Assembly (NCBI GenBank): GCA_018389105.1
Contig: JACATO010000604.1
Span: forward strand, 124,001 to 188,000
DNA: 64,000 nucleotides
Reading direction: 5' to 3'
From: Nautilus pompilius
Taxonomy: Eukaryota > Mollusca > Cephalopoda > Nautilida > Nautilidae
Below, in pieces: positions 49,001 through 61,379 of this stretch. Below the pieces are notes generated by a model. It was not told where the DNA came from and did not search any database. It saw only the letters and a program-made list of their open reading frames with translations. The first letter of the stretch is position 1. Each line of letters begins with the position of its first letter. Made by a program: the position numbers and the translations under genes.

Positions 49001-52000
49001 CTAATTATAACTGTACCACACTTGTAAGTGTGGATTCTCAGAGTGAGTTTTTGTTTTCTCTCTCCCCACCCTCCACAGGTGCATGGGAAGACAGGTGAGC
49101 CATTCTGGATCTGGGTGGAAGATCCAGAAAACTATCACATCTACCATTCTGAGAGCTTCTTGCTGCACAAGAAATGCGTAAGTGGATGGAGATTTTATTC
49201 TATCAAGGAACTTACAGAAAAGATTTCAAAGTAGACTCTTGAAACCAATATTAATAAAAAGACTGAATATAATTTTAAATCCACAATAGATAGCACACTA
49301 AACTTTTCACTGTGTCAATGTGTCAAGGTTTATTTCTTATCATTATTCTAAAAGTTGGCACTATGGACTCCTGTCTTGATGCCTGCAGCTAATCATTGTT
49401 TACATGATGAGAAAGCTCACACTAAGTACATACTGTCATCTTGATGCTGAAGCTAAACCTACAATGACATTCCAGCATGAGAATAATGTTGCCACAATAG
49501 GTTTTAAGTAAAATTTTATAAAAATCAAAAGATGCTGACTTTTCTTCACTATATTTGGTAAATTCCACAATAATTTTTTAGACTCACTAACTTTAATTCT
49601 CAGTAATAATTCTCAGGTTCAACAACTTTGAGATATATCTAATAGCTTCTTTCTCAGTCATGGTTGAAAACAAACATCATCTTGTGATGGAGTTTCTTTC
49701 TCTGGCTTAGTTTTCCTTTAAAACACTAGGTTCTATTGATGCAGCACACATTTCCTTTTAAATGTATAGGGTATGTTTGACAGCAGTAACAACAATGACA
49801 TAGTGGTTCTATCAGTAAGTGGGCAGAACTGGTAAATGTTGTTGCATTTTCTGCAGGAAAACCTGTTATTAGAATACCTTTATAGCTCCTATATGTGTGC
49901 TCTCTCTCTCTCTCTCTCATATAGATATATTATTTTTATGCCAGGTTATAAAGAAGGAGCCACAGACGCTGGTATTCACCATTCCCATCTTTGAGCCACT
50001 CCCCAGCCAGTACTACATTAAAGCTATGTCTGATCGGTGGCTGGGATCGGAATCTGTATTCCCAATCTCCTTCCAGCATCTCATTCTTCCTGAACGACAT
50101 CCTCCTCACACTCGTAAGTTAACTGTCATTTATGATGGCATAGCGATTGTTGATGATGGGTTTGTTTGCTTTTCTTTGTAATTTTTAAAATAGTTTCTAA
50201 TGCTATCAAATGGGAGGTAACCTAATAAAACTTTGTGTTGACTTCTATCAATGTGTGAATGAAAACTTTTTTTTATGAAGGATTTTATATCCATCACATA
50301 TCCTGTTTGTAACATTTTTGCACAGGAAAACTAAGAAAAAAATTTAGGCAGTTTACTTTGCTGAGGTACTTGGCAAAGATTTGCAATTTCACTTATCACT
50401 TGTTTACTGATTGTCTCTATGGACTGGGAAGATTTATCTTAAAAGTATTCTTTAAACCATCAAAAAAAAAAAAAAGGAATCCATCTATGGACACCTGGAA
50501 GATTTAGATAACTCATAAAATATTGCATTTGTTTACATGGCAAGTGGTGGTAGTAGTACTTTTTTTTTTTTTTCCATAGTGCCTGAAGATGATATATGGT
50601 AACATTTTAGTAAACTCCATGAATGTCCCCTACATATTTGAGGCAAAGAAACTGATTTTTTAAATAGTTTTTTCTAACTCAAACTTTTTCCATCTCATGG
50701 ATGCATTCTTCTAGACTTTTATTTTAATTTCTTAGATGTGTGTAGTGGTTGAGGGATATTGATAATTCTCATGCCTCTCTATTCTAAGTGGAATATAAGG
50801 CCTTCACTACTGTCTTCCATCTTGGACCACTTTGTGCTGCTTCCTTTTTTGGCAGTGGGGTGCATAGCTTCCTTCTGGTTTTCATCTCAATCATTTTTTG
50901 TGGTTGACACTTTCAGACTAATACATAAAACTGTTTGTTTACAGCTGTGACAAATTAAAAGGCTTTTAATGAGAGTAGTTGCTTACGTGCATTGGCAAAA
51001 TAAAGAAAAAATTAGTCAGGGATTGAATACTGTCAACGAGTTAAATAAGTGGCCATGTGGGCTTCCAAAAGAGACTGACCCTCTTACCATTACGTTCAAA
51101 CCATGCAGACGTCAATAGTGAGCCTTATAAACAGATAGATACGTTATAAAAAGTAAATAAAAATTTTTTTTTTCTCCCAGAACTGCTTGATCTGCAGCCT
51201 CTTCCAATCACAGCCTTGGATAATCCGATGTTGGAATCCTTATACAAGTTTACACATTTCAACCCTATCCAGACGCAGATTTTTCATGCTCTGTACCACA
51301 CAGACCATAACATCTTACTTGGTGCCCCAACTGGCTCTGGAAAGACTGTTGCAGCAGAGCTGGCGATTTTCAGGATTTTTCAGCAGTACCCAAACACTAA
51401 GGTCTGTTGAACTAGCACTGTTTTTAATTTAGAAAAGATCACTTTGGTAGATAAGGATGTGGAGAAGGTGGCATTGAACGATACTTGGGGGTGTAAAATC
51501 AGTTTTTTAAGAATCAGTTTGATGTCATGTGATTAGTGATGGGACTTAAAGCTTGATAAATTCTGTACTGTTCATGTCTGTCTGCTGATGTTGGCTCCTC
51601 TCTCCACAGCATCACTACTTTCTGAATGAAGATGTCTGTAACTGCTTCCCAAAGTAAAATGGCAGTATTACAGAATGAGATTTTATGATTTCTAGGCACT
51701 CCATGAAAGGATTCATTCATTTGAAAAATGTTTACCAGTTTTGTGCCAGGCTAATTTTTTTATCCACCTGCTTTGTACAAAGTCACCTTTTTAATCACAA
51801 AGCTTTCAGTAATGATTATGGCAACTAGAGAAAGGACTGCAATGCTGGAGACATGTAATGGCAGGTGTCTGACAAGCGCTGAAGAGATCTATAAAATATT
51901 TGCTGGTTTATTTTTGTGTGTTAAGAAGATCTATAAATTTTAGAAGGGAGAGTCACACAAAATATCTGATGATATGTCACATGTTAGCCATGACCTGGTT

Positions 52001-55000
52001 CTTAACTGATGAGAGATTTGAAAAAGTATTTTCTGAGTGTGAAAGGAAAAGGTACGAATTGGAGAGAAGTGGTGAACATTTAACTTGATAGCACTGCACT
52101 GGCTTAATACCAAAGAATAGTATAGCATCCCAAAGGTCTACAAGAAACCCAAGAAAATGTTTGGCAGTTGCTCTTAATAAATTACAACATTGATTCAGAA
52201 AGAGGTGAGCACATATGCATTCTGAATTAGCAAAAAAAAAAATGAGTTGGTTATGGAGGGAGGAGGATTTTGGCATAGACCACGGTAGCCTGAAGTGAAG
52301 TGTACAATTAAAAATGTCAGCTGCTGAGAAGCTGCATTTTACGGATTGATAAAGATTGCTTTTTACTTGCTTATGCCTGCTTTCCTCACCTTTGTTATTT
52401 AGACATTGTATTTTACAGGCTGTTTACATAGCTCCTCTGAAGGCATTGGTGAGAGAACGAATTGATGATTGGAAAGTTCGAATAGAAGAGAAGCTGGGGA
52501 AAAAGTAAGAGAGGGGAATCCATTTTAAATCTTTTTAAGGATCTCATTGATACGTTAATGGATATGCTTTCTCTTCTGAATGGTTTATAAGTGTCATTAG
52601 TAGAACATTTAAGTAGGCTTTATAACTTTTATTGCCACTACATTGCAGTAATATTTTCTACTTAGTTAAACTTTGAGAAAGCTGAGGATGAAATCATGCT
52701 GCCTGCCTCTTTGGGTTGGGGACCCTGTATAAGATATAATGTTGTCCTGTCGTTTTATTTAAGTTAGGGACTTTGTATAAGCCATGAGATTGTCTTGTCC
52801 ACATTTCTTAGTTGGGAATCTTGTATAAGCTAATTACATCACTGTAATAACAATGTGTTGCTGTCCTCCTCCTCCTGATACCTGGCAGGAGTTCATGTTA
52901 GTACATCTTGTAATAACCTTTGACTTTTAGGAACACTGCATGGCTACTGACTCTGTGATCTGTTCAAGAATGTTTGCTGTCTAATCTTTGAATTAGGATT
53001 GTGGAGCTGACCGGAGACTTCACACCAGACATGAGGGCTGTGGCCAATGCTGACCTGATTGTGACCACACCCGAGAAGTGGGATGGTGTCAGTCGTAGCT
53101 GGCAAACCAGGAGCTATGTGAAAGCTGTTTCACTGCTGGTCATTGATGAAATTCACCTTCTAGGTGAGATGATTAAAAGTTTGCTTGTTTTTATCTTTTG
53201 TGATGCTTTGAATTTGTAGGGCCTTGATACTCTGCAGTAATGTCCTCAGTATCACAATAATCCAGTCATCAGGTTCTTACTGGCTTGTTGCCTTATCAGT
53301 TGTGAGGTTTCTTTCTCTTTCACTTTACTTGTTTCAGGGTGTCTCCCTATTGCTGCTTAATCAGGTCTTTCTACAGTACATGGATGCACCTGTTATGGTG
53401 TTAACCCTTCTGGTCATGAGTTTGATGTATGTGTGCTCCTAGTGTAAAATAATAATAGTTCAGCTTTATTTGATGATTGTATATGCAGAAATATACAGAA
53501 TCATTGGAGATGTAAACCACTGAAGCCAACTGTGAAGAAAATTATCAAGAGCATCTACTTACTATAGCTTTTATTCACATTAGCTATTAGAAAGAACAGC
53601 TTTGTAAATATATTAGAAATGCTTCCAAATTTAAATTTTAAAGAGAAAACAAGGCAAGTAATAGAAAAGTTACTCTGTGGAGTTTGCTTGTCACAGAATA
53701 AATTTTCTGTAAATGTTTTATGCAGGTCAGACACGGGATGTACAGCTAGGATTTGTGAAATATCATCATTTTTTGAAGTTTTAATACTTGTAAGGAAAAA
53801 AAAAAATCATAATACTGATCTCACAAAATGCCCGATATAAAATCTTCTGTTACTGGAAATACATCAACTGATTGCTTTGCTAGTTTTCTTCATGTGTTAT
53901 CTTGGGAATGTATAGGGTTTTTTTTTTTTTTATCTGCCTTGCTACCATGTTTGATGAGTGCCCTTGTCCACTTCCTGCTTTCCAGATTGCATCATGTACA
54001 GAGTGAGTAGACTTGTCCACTAGCAAAAATTTAAGCAATACAGAAGGCACTGGTTGGAAAAAAAAAAAGGAAGGAAGGAAAAAGGAGTTACCTCCCATCC
54101 AATGTTGATTGCAGATGAGTTGTTTATTTGGGGAGGTAATAAGAGTTTAATTAAAAAGACATCCAATGAACGCTGGGGTTTGAGCCTGAGGAATGTTATT
54201 TTCTAAAGTTTCTTGTTACAGAAGAATTGAAACTACAGCAAAATAAATTCTGACTATTGCTTTCCTATTCAGGAAATGCAATATCCAGCATGCACAAGCA
54301 TTCAGATAATTCCCGAGATGGCTTCACAAAATGCACCAACCTGATTAAACTTATAACAAACTAAAATAGCACAAATGACTTAGCTTGTAGTTCTGTGATC
54401 CAGATGAAAAGGAAATGTGTCCAGAAAACAAGGAAAAATTTAATTTATAGTGCAGAAAGTCAAAAGTGTAGAGCAAAATCATCCAACTGTTGTCGCAGAG
54501 GTGCCAGTGCTGATTCAGTTTTTTGAATCTCCTCACTGTCATTACCTTTGACACTGAGTTCATTGTCCTCACTCCAGTAATCCTCAATTGATGGCAAAGA
54601 ATTATAGTCATGTTTATTGCTACAAATGGTTTAATTTTCTCTCTCTCTATGTGGCATATTGTTAGACTTCTCAGCCATGGCCTTGCATCACCTGAGATGA
54701 CGGTCTTCAAGCCAGTGGACTTCGCAAATACTGGTGCATTGATTAGTCACAGATTGCCTGAACTTCACTTGACAACCCCCCCCCCCCCACTCTTACTCTC
54801 TACATCTGATGTCTGTCCATTGCTGTCCAAATAGCTAAGTGCTGAGAGGTTCGAGGTGTGAACACTTAAGGCCTCCACATCATCAGAAGGAAAGGATTCT
54901 CTGTTGAACTTCATTATTTGTCAAATAAATATACTAGTTAATGACATGGTTCACACTAGCAGCTTCACTAGTAGAACTACTTTTGCAGGAAAAACTAAGT

Positions 55001-58000
55001 GACGCAAACAGCCAGAGGAAGTAATAATATGGACCAGCATCCTTCTGTATGTACTTGGAAGTGGTCATTAAATGCCTCGTCAGTTTGCTAACTTGAACAA
55101 GTTGGAAGTTGCATAAAGACTCCATATAAAAGGATTAAAGCCAAGATGTAAAATTAAACAGTCAAAGGAACATCAAGAGTGGTTTGGTTTATTTATATTT
55201 TTAATTTGTGGAAGTGAAAATGACAAAGATGTTTGTGGGCAGGGGAACAAGGGAAAAAAGAGCTGTGGGATAAAATGATTTTATCTAGTCCCATCTTTTA
55301 TGTAAATGTCACTTAAATCTTTTACTAAAAGCAAAAAAAAAAAAAAACATTTTAGTTAGATTTTTATTTTTATTTTTTTTTTGGTCATGAAAGCATTGGC
55401 TTTGATGGGTTTCTTTCTGCCTGCTTGTTTTTTCTATCACTCTGCAGGTTTTTTTTTTTTCTCATTTAGAGAAATCCATGAGCTGCGTTTCGGGTTAGCA
55501 GCAGTCTACCAGCAGAAGAATGCTGTGCACTACCCATTAGTGATGAGAGTCCTGATCAGGTCAAATGTGTCAGTGTTGCTGATCTTTGTCATTTTTAAAT
55601 GTAACATTGGGGGGCACTTTCTTGGTGGCCGAATGACTGGACAGACAGACAGACACAGACTTGGATCTAGTCGAATCTGCAGAAGGGGCAGCTGCCACTT
55701 TGCTGATTTAAGCCACCAGCAGACTTATTCCCAGCATTCATCAGTGCATGGAGCTAAGACGAATAAATAAGTAAATCAGAATAAGTCTTTGAATTGTTAG
55801 CAATTCATGAATGTGGGTTGTCTCCCCTCAGGAAATTCTTCCCAAGTGAAAGACAGAAAAATGCAAAACTCGTCATGGAATAAGTATATTTAGGTATTTT
55901 GGATTGTGGTGCATGGAAAGTTATTGTTGCAAAACTAAGAAAGGCTGTTTATTTTGTTGTTGTTTCTAGAGGGTTTAGATGAAAGGTGTGGATATTTAAA
56001 ACTAATTCTTTCTGTGATATCATTATAGTACTTTTAACATAATTTAGTCTTTGTATATTTGTGTAGGTTAGTGTAGAAATTGGAAGCTGCATAACTGGAA
56101 AATTTGCAAGCTTCACTCTTTAGGTAGAGAGACATTCATTTGTTAAATTAGGGACAACGAAAGCATGAATGCTGACTGATCACGGGTGATGACGATACTA
56201 ATGCCACATCAGATCAGTTTATTTGCCTTGATAGGTTTGTGGGGATTGGGAGTGGAAGCCAGCAGGTATAATGTTGTGGAGGAAGAAATACTATGCAGTT
56301 TTTGATGGTATTTATTCCACCATGTTGAAGAAGGTGACTCCAGAGCAGAATGCAATTAAGGATGTCAAATGAAAATCTCTCATGCATGAAATGCAATTTG
56401 GCAAAGAAAAAAAATGAAAAAATCCATCTGACATTTTTTTTTTTTTTTTTTAAATTAGTAGTAGTTCGTGCAGTTGAGTGACCACATCAGTATTCAGAGG
56501 TTCAGTAAAAAAAAAAAAAATGTTCCTTTTACACTTTGTCTATGGTTTTTCCAATTTCTGGAAACAAAACATCAACCTACAGCAAACATTTCCTTCCCTC
56601 CTCACTCTCCACAGCAGTTTTGTTTGCTTTATTTTACCTCAAATCTATTGGGGGTGTGGAAATCATCTAAAGGCATGCACTTTGCAATTGTGAGCCTTGG
56701 CCCATTAGCATACACCAACATAATCTTTCTTTCTTGTCCCTGTTTAAGAGAAGATCGCATATTATAACATGGCTGTGCAGATTACGTTGATAGCTTTCAC
56801 CTAATCATTTAACTCTCCTAGCAAAGGCTATACATTAAAAGTTATTCGCTATTCTTGGTGGAAGCCTTTCTTCCTTTTTCTCCATGTGCTGTCTCCGAGA
56901 GAGGTTGTGTGTGTGTATTACATTCATACCTAAATAATAGTTATACACAATATTTTCCTATACAAGTTGCTGCGTATTTATAAACTTAAAAATGTTGCAA
57001 ATGTAAACAAGTTTTGTGTTTTTTTTTTGTTGCAAAATTCTAGAATAAATGTTTATTTATGTTAGACCTTGGACAAAACTTGATTTGTGTTTTTTTACCT
57101 GTTATAAGCAGTGTCAAACATTGTCAATGTAAACAGTGGTTCTAACTCTAATTTGTATATTAGATATTATTCAATATTTTTACAGGTGTAGATAATTTTA
57201 CATATGCTACTATTATTGAAAGTCAAAGTTAATTTATCGTATTCTTTTGACATTTTTGGACTATAAGCTGGAAGGCACTGCAACTTTAAATAATTGAACT
57301 TTTGCTATTACAAGATTTGGAAAGAGTGTTTTAATGTGAGACATCTCCAACTTCTTGTGGGAAGCATCTGTTGCGCTTTTCTTCAGTCATCCAATACACA
57401 AACTTGGTTATGCTAATGCTTTTGTTATCTTGGTGCTTGGTCCATTGATACCTGTAATTGAATTATAATGAAACAACTATCTTTGGTGTTGGTCACCAGG
57501 TAGGATTTGTTGGAATGTTGGTTTTTTAGTGCAGAACATTTTTTTTTGTAGCATGTGTTTTGTCTTTTTCATACTTGGCAAAAGCGGATGTGCTGCTTGC
57601 ATTGTTTAGTGTCACACGTTCCAGTTTCAGTTGATGAATCTTGACTGGGTGCTTGGCCATGTTTAAGCAAGGTGTAATTCTAAGACAATCAGAAATTCTT
57701 TGGTATTATAACGGATGGCGAATGGCACAACCTTGAGATGGTGCAGTTATATTTCTTGATGGTCTTCTGTACTGATTTTCTGTGTAGAAAGGTGTGCGAA
57801 GAAGGGCTCCTTTGCTTCTGGTTTGTAGCATGATTGGAAGGGCCCTGCCAGATAGGATGGATTCCCAAATCACCAATTTTGCAGCTTTGAACATGTGTTA
57901 ATCACTGAAACGAGTCAAGGTAGGGCTGAATTGTTTCTGGTGTCGTCATTTTAGGAAGCAGTGAGTTAGTGTGGTTAGGCACATTAATAGCCCCTTTCTG

Positions 58001-61000
58001 TGGCTACTCAACAAATAATGATTTTCACAGCATAATTGTGACCTTTCATCAATCGATTTAAGACTGTTTTAGTTGGCAGGTTACTTAAGCAATGTGCGTT
58101 TTTGTTTGTTTCTGCTGAATTTTTTTGTTAACCAAGTTTCACTATAAGAGTAAGGTACAAGTCTGTCTATAATAAGGTCTGATAATTGAGCTTTGGGAAA
58201 ACTATTATGCTATTAGAGTTGTAATTAATATTATAGTGATTGTTTTTCTTATTTCACTCATAACTGTTTTCATGCAACCTAACTTAAGATAGGGTTTAAA
58301 GATTTTTTGTCAGGATTAAGGGATGATATATGAGTATTAGCATTAGACAGTCATTGGAAGAGTGCCAATTCCTTGTAGCCTACCAGTTAGTCTTCACTTA
58401 TAAATCTCTCACTGTATAGGAATGAATAATTCTACACGTATCACAATACAACTCGATGTGAGGTATTTGCTTAGCAGAAATAAAAACCAAAAAAAAAATA
58501 ATGATAAGGTTGATCTATAATATATTAGTTTTCTTACTAATCTCTCTTTTTTTTTTTTAGCATCTCTTAAGTCACAGTATCAGGGTAAATAATTAAACTA
58601 TGAATAATTATGGTTGTAATATATAAAGGTGCTAAATATTAAATTTAATTAATGTGAAACAAAATTAAGTTAAAAAATTTATTAAAGGAAACAGCACAGG
58701 TTGCTGTGAAGAAGAAGTGAAGTATACTTACATCAGGTATAGGGTTTGGAAATGGAATTTTAAAGGTGTGGCGGGCTAGGATTGTTGAAGTATAGATTCG
58801 CAAATTAGCTATGGTAGATGGTGGGTTGAGGTGGGGGGGGTCTTGAATACATTTAAAAACTTTTTTAAACATAATGATAATATTCTGTTGTACTCTGTTA
58901 TTAGCATTGTCATAAAAATGTTCTGTTATTATTGTGTGGTTGAATGGCAAAAGTATTGTCAAACTATGTTATATGTGGTTTCTGCATTTGCATCTGTGTT
59001 TTCTCTCTGGTTTTCATTTAGGAAGGGGGGAGGAAAACTGATAGCACCATTAAATTGTATTGTTGTTAATTTACTGTACTGCTCGAATTATTGATCTTGT
59101 TAGCTATTGACTTACAGGTGATGTAAATCATCTGTTACTCACAATAGAGAATGCAGGAGAATTCTGTAAATACACTTCCATAATGCTGGTTGATTTATGG
59201 CATTTGTCTGGTTCTGAGTTCATTCTTATACATGGCAGATCTGGTTAGCAGGTTAATTTTATTGCCACACAGGCTGAGCCCAGTTACATTGTATGTGCCG
59301 CCATGTTTTATATATGTACGTTTGTATGGTTTAGAATACCAGAGAAAGGATAGATAAAAATCTAATTTCTCTGAGAGGGGCAGGGAAAAGTGTGGTTCAG
59401 TGATGAAATAAACAGTGCTTTTGGGGAGAATATACTACAAAATAAGCAGCAGCCTCTGCATCTTACCTGCCTTTTGTAGTTGAAATTTAGTAATAACAAA
59501 CCCCTGTCTGATATTTCAATACCTTTGTCATCAAAACAACATAAGAAAAATGGGTGAAAACCCTGAAGTAATGACATAGTTCTATCTAACTTGTTTATTA
59601 AATAGTTTATATTACATGTTAACTCTTCATATGTCCTGGATAATATCATACAGCAGCCATACTATAGTATTCTGTTGTCTTTTTAAAGTGTTAAATCTTG
59701 TTTATTTAGGTGATATCTTTCGAAAATCAGGATATTTTCTTTGCAGTTAACAATTTCACCTTTCACACGAACTGCTGAATTATGGAAAAATTAAATGACA
59801 TGGTCAATTTTCTGTCTGTCTCTCTTTCTCTCTCAATCCTTTCTTTCACATAGACTTCTGTGGTTGTAATGCTTATTATTGATTGGAAATTGCTGAAACT
59901 TCCTAGAATTGACTCTCTTTTTTGTCATGTGCAGTTTGCATAGATATGGTTGAGGTCTTCTGCATGAAAAACTGACATAAATACAAGAACAATTTGTTTT
60001 TAGTTTAGTTTTTTTTTTTTAAATTTGAAGTAAATAGTGTAACATGCTTTTTTCCCCTTTCTTTAGCATCTTTTTTTTTTTTAAAAGTTTATTACTGTGG
60101 AAATTCAAATGAAACTTATTCAGATATGATTATGGAAATCCCATTTTAGCTGGATTTCGTTTGAACATCATCATATATTTCATTCTGGTTTCTGTGAGGA
60201 AATGGCATCAGGTAGAAGTGAATAAAATACCAACCTTACAAATTCTATAGAATGGGACAAGGAAATTTTAGTTGTAATACATCTTGAATAGACTATGCAG
60301 TCATGGAGCCCATATTTAAGACAGGACAGAGTTCAGCATAACTATCCTGCTTCCAGGTTTTAAACGTTCAGAGAATAATACGCCGAATGACTATAAATAT
60401 TAAGTTTACCACGTTCTGATGCACATTAAAGAGTCCTTTCAAGGAAGTTTTCAAAATGATAACTTTATCTTCCTTTAACACCACTGTTTACAACCTTAGA
60501 CATGGTTGATGAAGCTGCTTAGTGCCATGGGTTACTATTCATTCCTGCTTCAGCAAGGTTAAGTGTCTTGATCTACAGATTATTTTCAGCTTTCTAGTTA
60601 CTGTTGCTGGAGGTCATGTCATAATTATGAGTTTGTTTGTATATTCTTTTAGTTACAGCTGTACACTAGACCACATTTGGCAGATCTTTACATTAAATAT
60701 TTCGGTAGAAATGCAGCATTCTTTTCTCTTTCTTCTTTTTTTTTAAAATTAATATAAAACTAAAAATGTTAAAAGTTCTACAACTCATTCAATTATTTAA
60801 AAAAAATTATTAGTTAATAATGGAAGTAAAATTGTGAAAAAAAAAGACAAACTTGTAGATACATGGACCTGGCTAAAATGGTTATCATGCATTTCAAACC
60901 ATCATTATACATTGGCAGTAAAGAGCAGATTGTCTTGACTTGCTTTGTTGAATTTGTCATTTAATTAATTTTTGTTTGTTATTTCTGTCAGTATGTCATG

Positions 61001-61379
61001 TCACCAGTAATGTTATGATTGGGGCTGCAGAGTTGGGGGAAATGTAAATCTCAATTCAAGAAACTCGGAGAAGTCGTAGTTATCATTGGTTGCCTGTGAA
61101 TGTAGGGAAAACAGAAATCCAATGGTGACAACGATGACAATGCCAGTCTGGGTGTTTGGATTTTCCAGGGTTTTTGTTTTTTGACCCCCTGCTGAAAAAA
61201 TTCTTTTATGACCTACGCTCATTTGTTTCCTAGGTGATGAACGGGGACCAGTTCTTGAGGTGATCGTTTCTCGAACAAACTTCATTTCTTCGCACACTGA
61301 GAAAGTTGTCAGAGTTGTGGGCCTCTCCACAGCCCTGGCAAATGCCAGGGATTTAGCTGATTGGCTAGGAATCAAACAG
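20261..61379 (+). CDS. ASCC3: ASCC3, activating signal cointegrator 1 complex subunit 3 helicase (3' part outside window)
   Basis: This is a large Ski2-like helicase with two RecA-pair cassettes. In animals it unwinds alkylated DNA for ALKBH3 repair and splits collided ribosomes in the ASC-1 / RQT complex. There are 27 coding exons: 20261-20507, 20862-21451, 23194-23314, 25922-25977, 26621-26742, 28096-28234, 30338-30463, 32701-32901, 33285-33425, 34783-34947, 35737-35893, 37893-37984, 38343-38477, 39808-39999, 40154-40377, 40555-40674, 42049-42213, 42674-42760, 43980-44156, 46049-46274, 47293-47447, 49079-49177, 49945-50113, 51181-51401, 52419-52504, 52997-53163 and 61234-61379. All junctions are GT-AG with matching phases. 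About 1509 residues of a usual 2200 are present. The start is set by the match of [15 protein letters not shown] to the vertebrate start; its exon opens at 20232. Exon 40154-40377 is one base short. Confidence 0.97.
21597..22879 (-). mobile_element. Mariner (DD34D) transposon, both ends present, transposase broken
   Basis: The left end TTAGGTTGTTACAAAAG and the inverted right end TTAAGTCATTACAAAAG lie inside a TA duplication (21595-21596 and 22880-22881). At about 1283 bp the element has the usual mariner length. On the minus strand, pieces of transposase run from [14 protein letters not shown] through [20 protein letters not shown] to LLHDN and [13 protein letters not shown]. The HDN Asp and the PTD Asp are 34 residues apart, as in mariners. 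At least three frame breaks or stops make it inactive. It sits in the ASCC3 intron between the exons at 20862 and 23194. Confidence 0.93.
23315..28095. other. ASCC3 introns after exons 3, 4 and 5
   Basis: Apart from the small exons at 25922-25977 and 26621-26742, nothing coding is seen. A short hairpin GGGAGATAA / TTATCTCCC occurs at about 24655-24680, and another AAGGGAGATAAT motif at 26436. Confidence 0.5.
28235..30337. other. ASCC3 intron after exon 6
   Basis: A purine-rich stretch at about 28900-29330 and a (GT)n run at 29956-29977. No recognisable element. Confidence 0.4.
31340..31790 (+). mobile_element. Tc1-like transposase relic A
   Basis: The segment [16 protein letters not shown] (like FSDESRFSL.) is followed by [14 protein letters not shown] and [20 protein letters not shown], matching the C-terminal Tc1 pattern ARPHTAR...LPWPARSPDLNPIEH. 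Catalytic Asp of SPDLNPIE is lost (SNSNPMEQ). Ends not found. Confidence 0.7.
32190..32231. repeat. (CT)n(AT)n microsatellite
   Basis: A CT run passes directly into an AT run in the intron before the Walker A exon of cassette 1. Confidence 0.9.
32701..40377 (+). CDS. ASCC3: ASCC3 helicase cassette 1 (eight exons), with one-base gap
   Basis: Motif order is complete: [10 protein letters not shown] (exon at 32701); Ia APMKALAAE and ELTGDMQL (33285); TTPEKWD and II DEVH (34783); III LSATLPN (35737); [17 protein letters not shown] (38343); [15 protein letters not shown] (39808); [11 protein letters not shown] (40154). After IESQFIA the last exon runs into TGA at 40355-40357. In the next frame it continues SLTDNLNAE, exactly as the family expects. 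The exon is 224 nt where 225 would keep frame, so one base is missing near 40349-40351. A sequencing or assembly slip is the simplest reading; a real allele cannot be excluded. Confidence 0.95.
33426..35736. other. ASCC3 introns flanking the DEVH exon
   Basis: Apart from the exon at 34783-34947, I see no genes or clear elements. An AAAGGAGATAATT motif lies at 34598. Confidence 0.4.
36640..37060 (+). mobile_element. Tc1-like transposase relic B
   Basis: [16 protein letters not shown] resembles the FSDESRFTL block of Tc1 transposases, and [12 protein letters not shown] downstream resembles GGGSVMVWGGIS. Upstream residues loosely fit the linker before it. Much decayed; limits approximate. Confidence 0.45.
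38535..38880. repeat. Unclassified dispersed repeat, copy 1
   Basis: This intron stretch is similar to 48287-48560. Shared blocks include CACTAC..TT.CTAC.CTCACT..CAAAAG.GCT and ATATTT...TTAT...ATATG.GCATCTGAT. There is no coding sign and the ends are not fixed. Confidence 0.55.
40555..50113 (+). CDS. ASCC3: ASCC3 winged helix and first Sec63 unit (eight exons)
   Basis: Exons 40555-40674, 42049-42213, 42674-42760, 43980-44156, 46049-46274, 47293-47447, 49079-49177 and 49945-50113 encode [97 protein letters not shown] and [17 protein letters not shown] through [12 protein letters not shown]. This covers the winged helix, helical bundle and FN3-like parts of the Sec63 unit that closes cassette 1. 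All phases fit. Confidence 0.96.
40675..42048. other. ASCC3 intron after exon 16
   Basis: A small GGTT repeat near 41291 and T-rich runs before the acceptor. Nothing coding recognised. Confidence 0.4.
43040..43100. repeat. (CA)n(CT)n microsatellite
   Basis: A run of CA dinucleotides is followed by a CT run in the intron between the exons at 42674 and 43980. The rest of that intron is unrecognised. Confidence 0.9.
44640..45600 (-). mobile_element. Mariner-like transposase relic in the ASCC3 intron 44157-46048
   Basis: On the minus strand, in shifting frames, recognisable blocks appear in the right order: an N-terminal helix-turn-helix-like part ([15 protein letters not shown]); [38 protein letters not shown]; and NAFDDF. 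They match mariner transposases of the NPLDFSIW type, a different lineage from the element at 21597. Terminal repeats were not found. Confidence 0.75.
48287..48560. repeat. Unclassified dispersed repeat, copy 2
   Basis: Same orientation as the copy at 38535. The first match is ACTCCT..A...TGC.TGG and the last is GCATCTGAT. A third, weaker piece may lie near 47630-47720. Confidence 0.55.
49898..49920. repeat. (CT)n microsatellite near a splice acceptor
   Basis: The CT run lies about 25 bp upstream of the acceptor of the exon at 49945, so it may double as its pyrimidine tract. Confidence 0.8.
51181..61379 (+). CDS. ASCC3: ASCC3 helicase cassette 2, N-terminal half (four exons)
   Basis: Exons 51181-51401, 52419-52504, 52997-53163 and 61234-61379 carry motif [13 protein letters not shown], Ia [37 protein letters not shown] and [17 protein letters not shown]. 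An 8.07-kb intron splits the protein right after DEIHLL. Motifs IV-VI, the second winged helix and Sec63 unit 2 are not in the window. The next expected residues after IKQ do not appear before the right edge. Confidence 0.96.
53164..61233. other. 8.07-kb ASCC3 intron, longest in the gene here
   Basis: Apart from the possible zinc-finger relic at 54350-55140, I see AT-rich sequence, poly-T and poly-A runs, and a C run at about 54777-54789. A short frame at 55381-55770 looks slightly coding-like but matches nothing I know. Confidence 0.5.
54350..55140 (-). pseudogene. Possible zinc-finger pseudogene relic
   Basis: On the minus strand near 55127-55030 the sequence reads [19 protein letters not shown] then [17 protein letters not shown]. 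It follows the C2H2 layout: 12 residues between the second Cys and first His, followed by a linker-like segment ending in PY. The first Cys and the second His are lost. Further along the minus strand (about 54600-54450), [18 protein letters not shown] and an acidic stretch look coding-like. No intact frame. The family call is inference. Confidence 0.3.

Noticed and set aside
57690-57900. Minus-strand frame in the long ASCC3 intron
   Set aside because: No recognisable domain; neighbouring frames are equally open.
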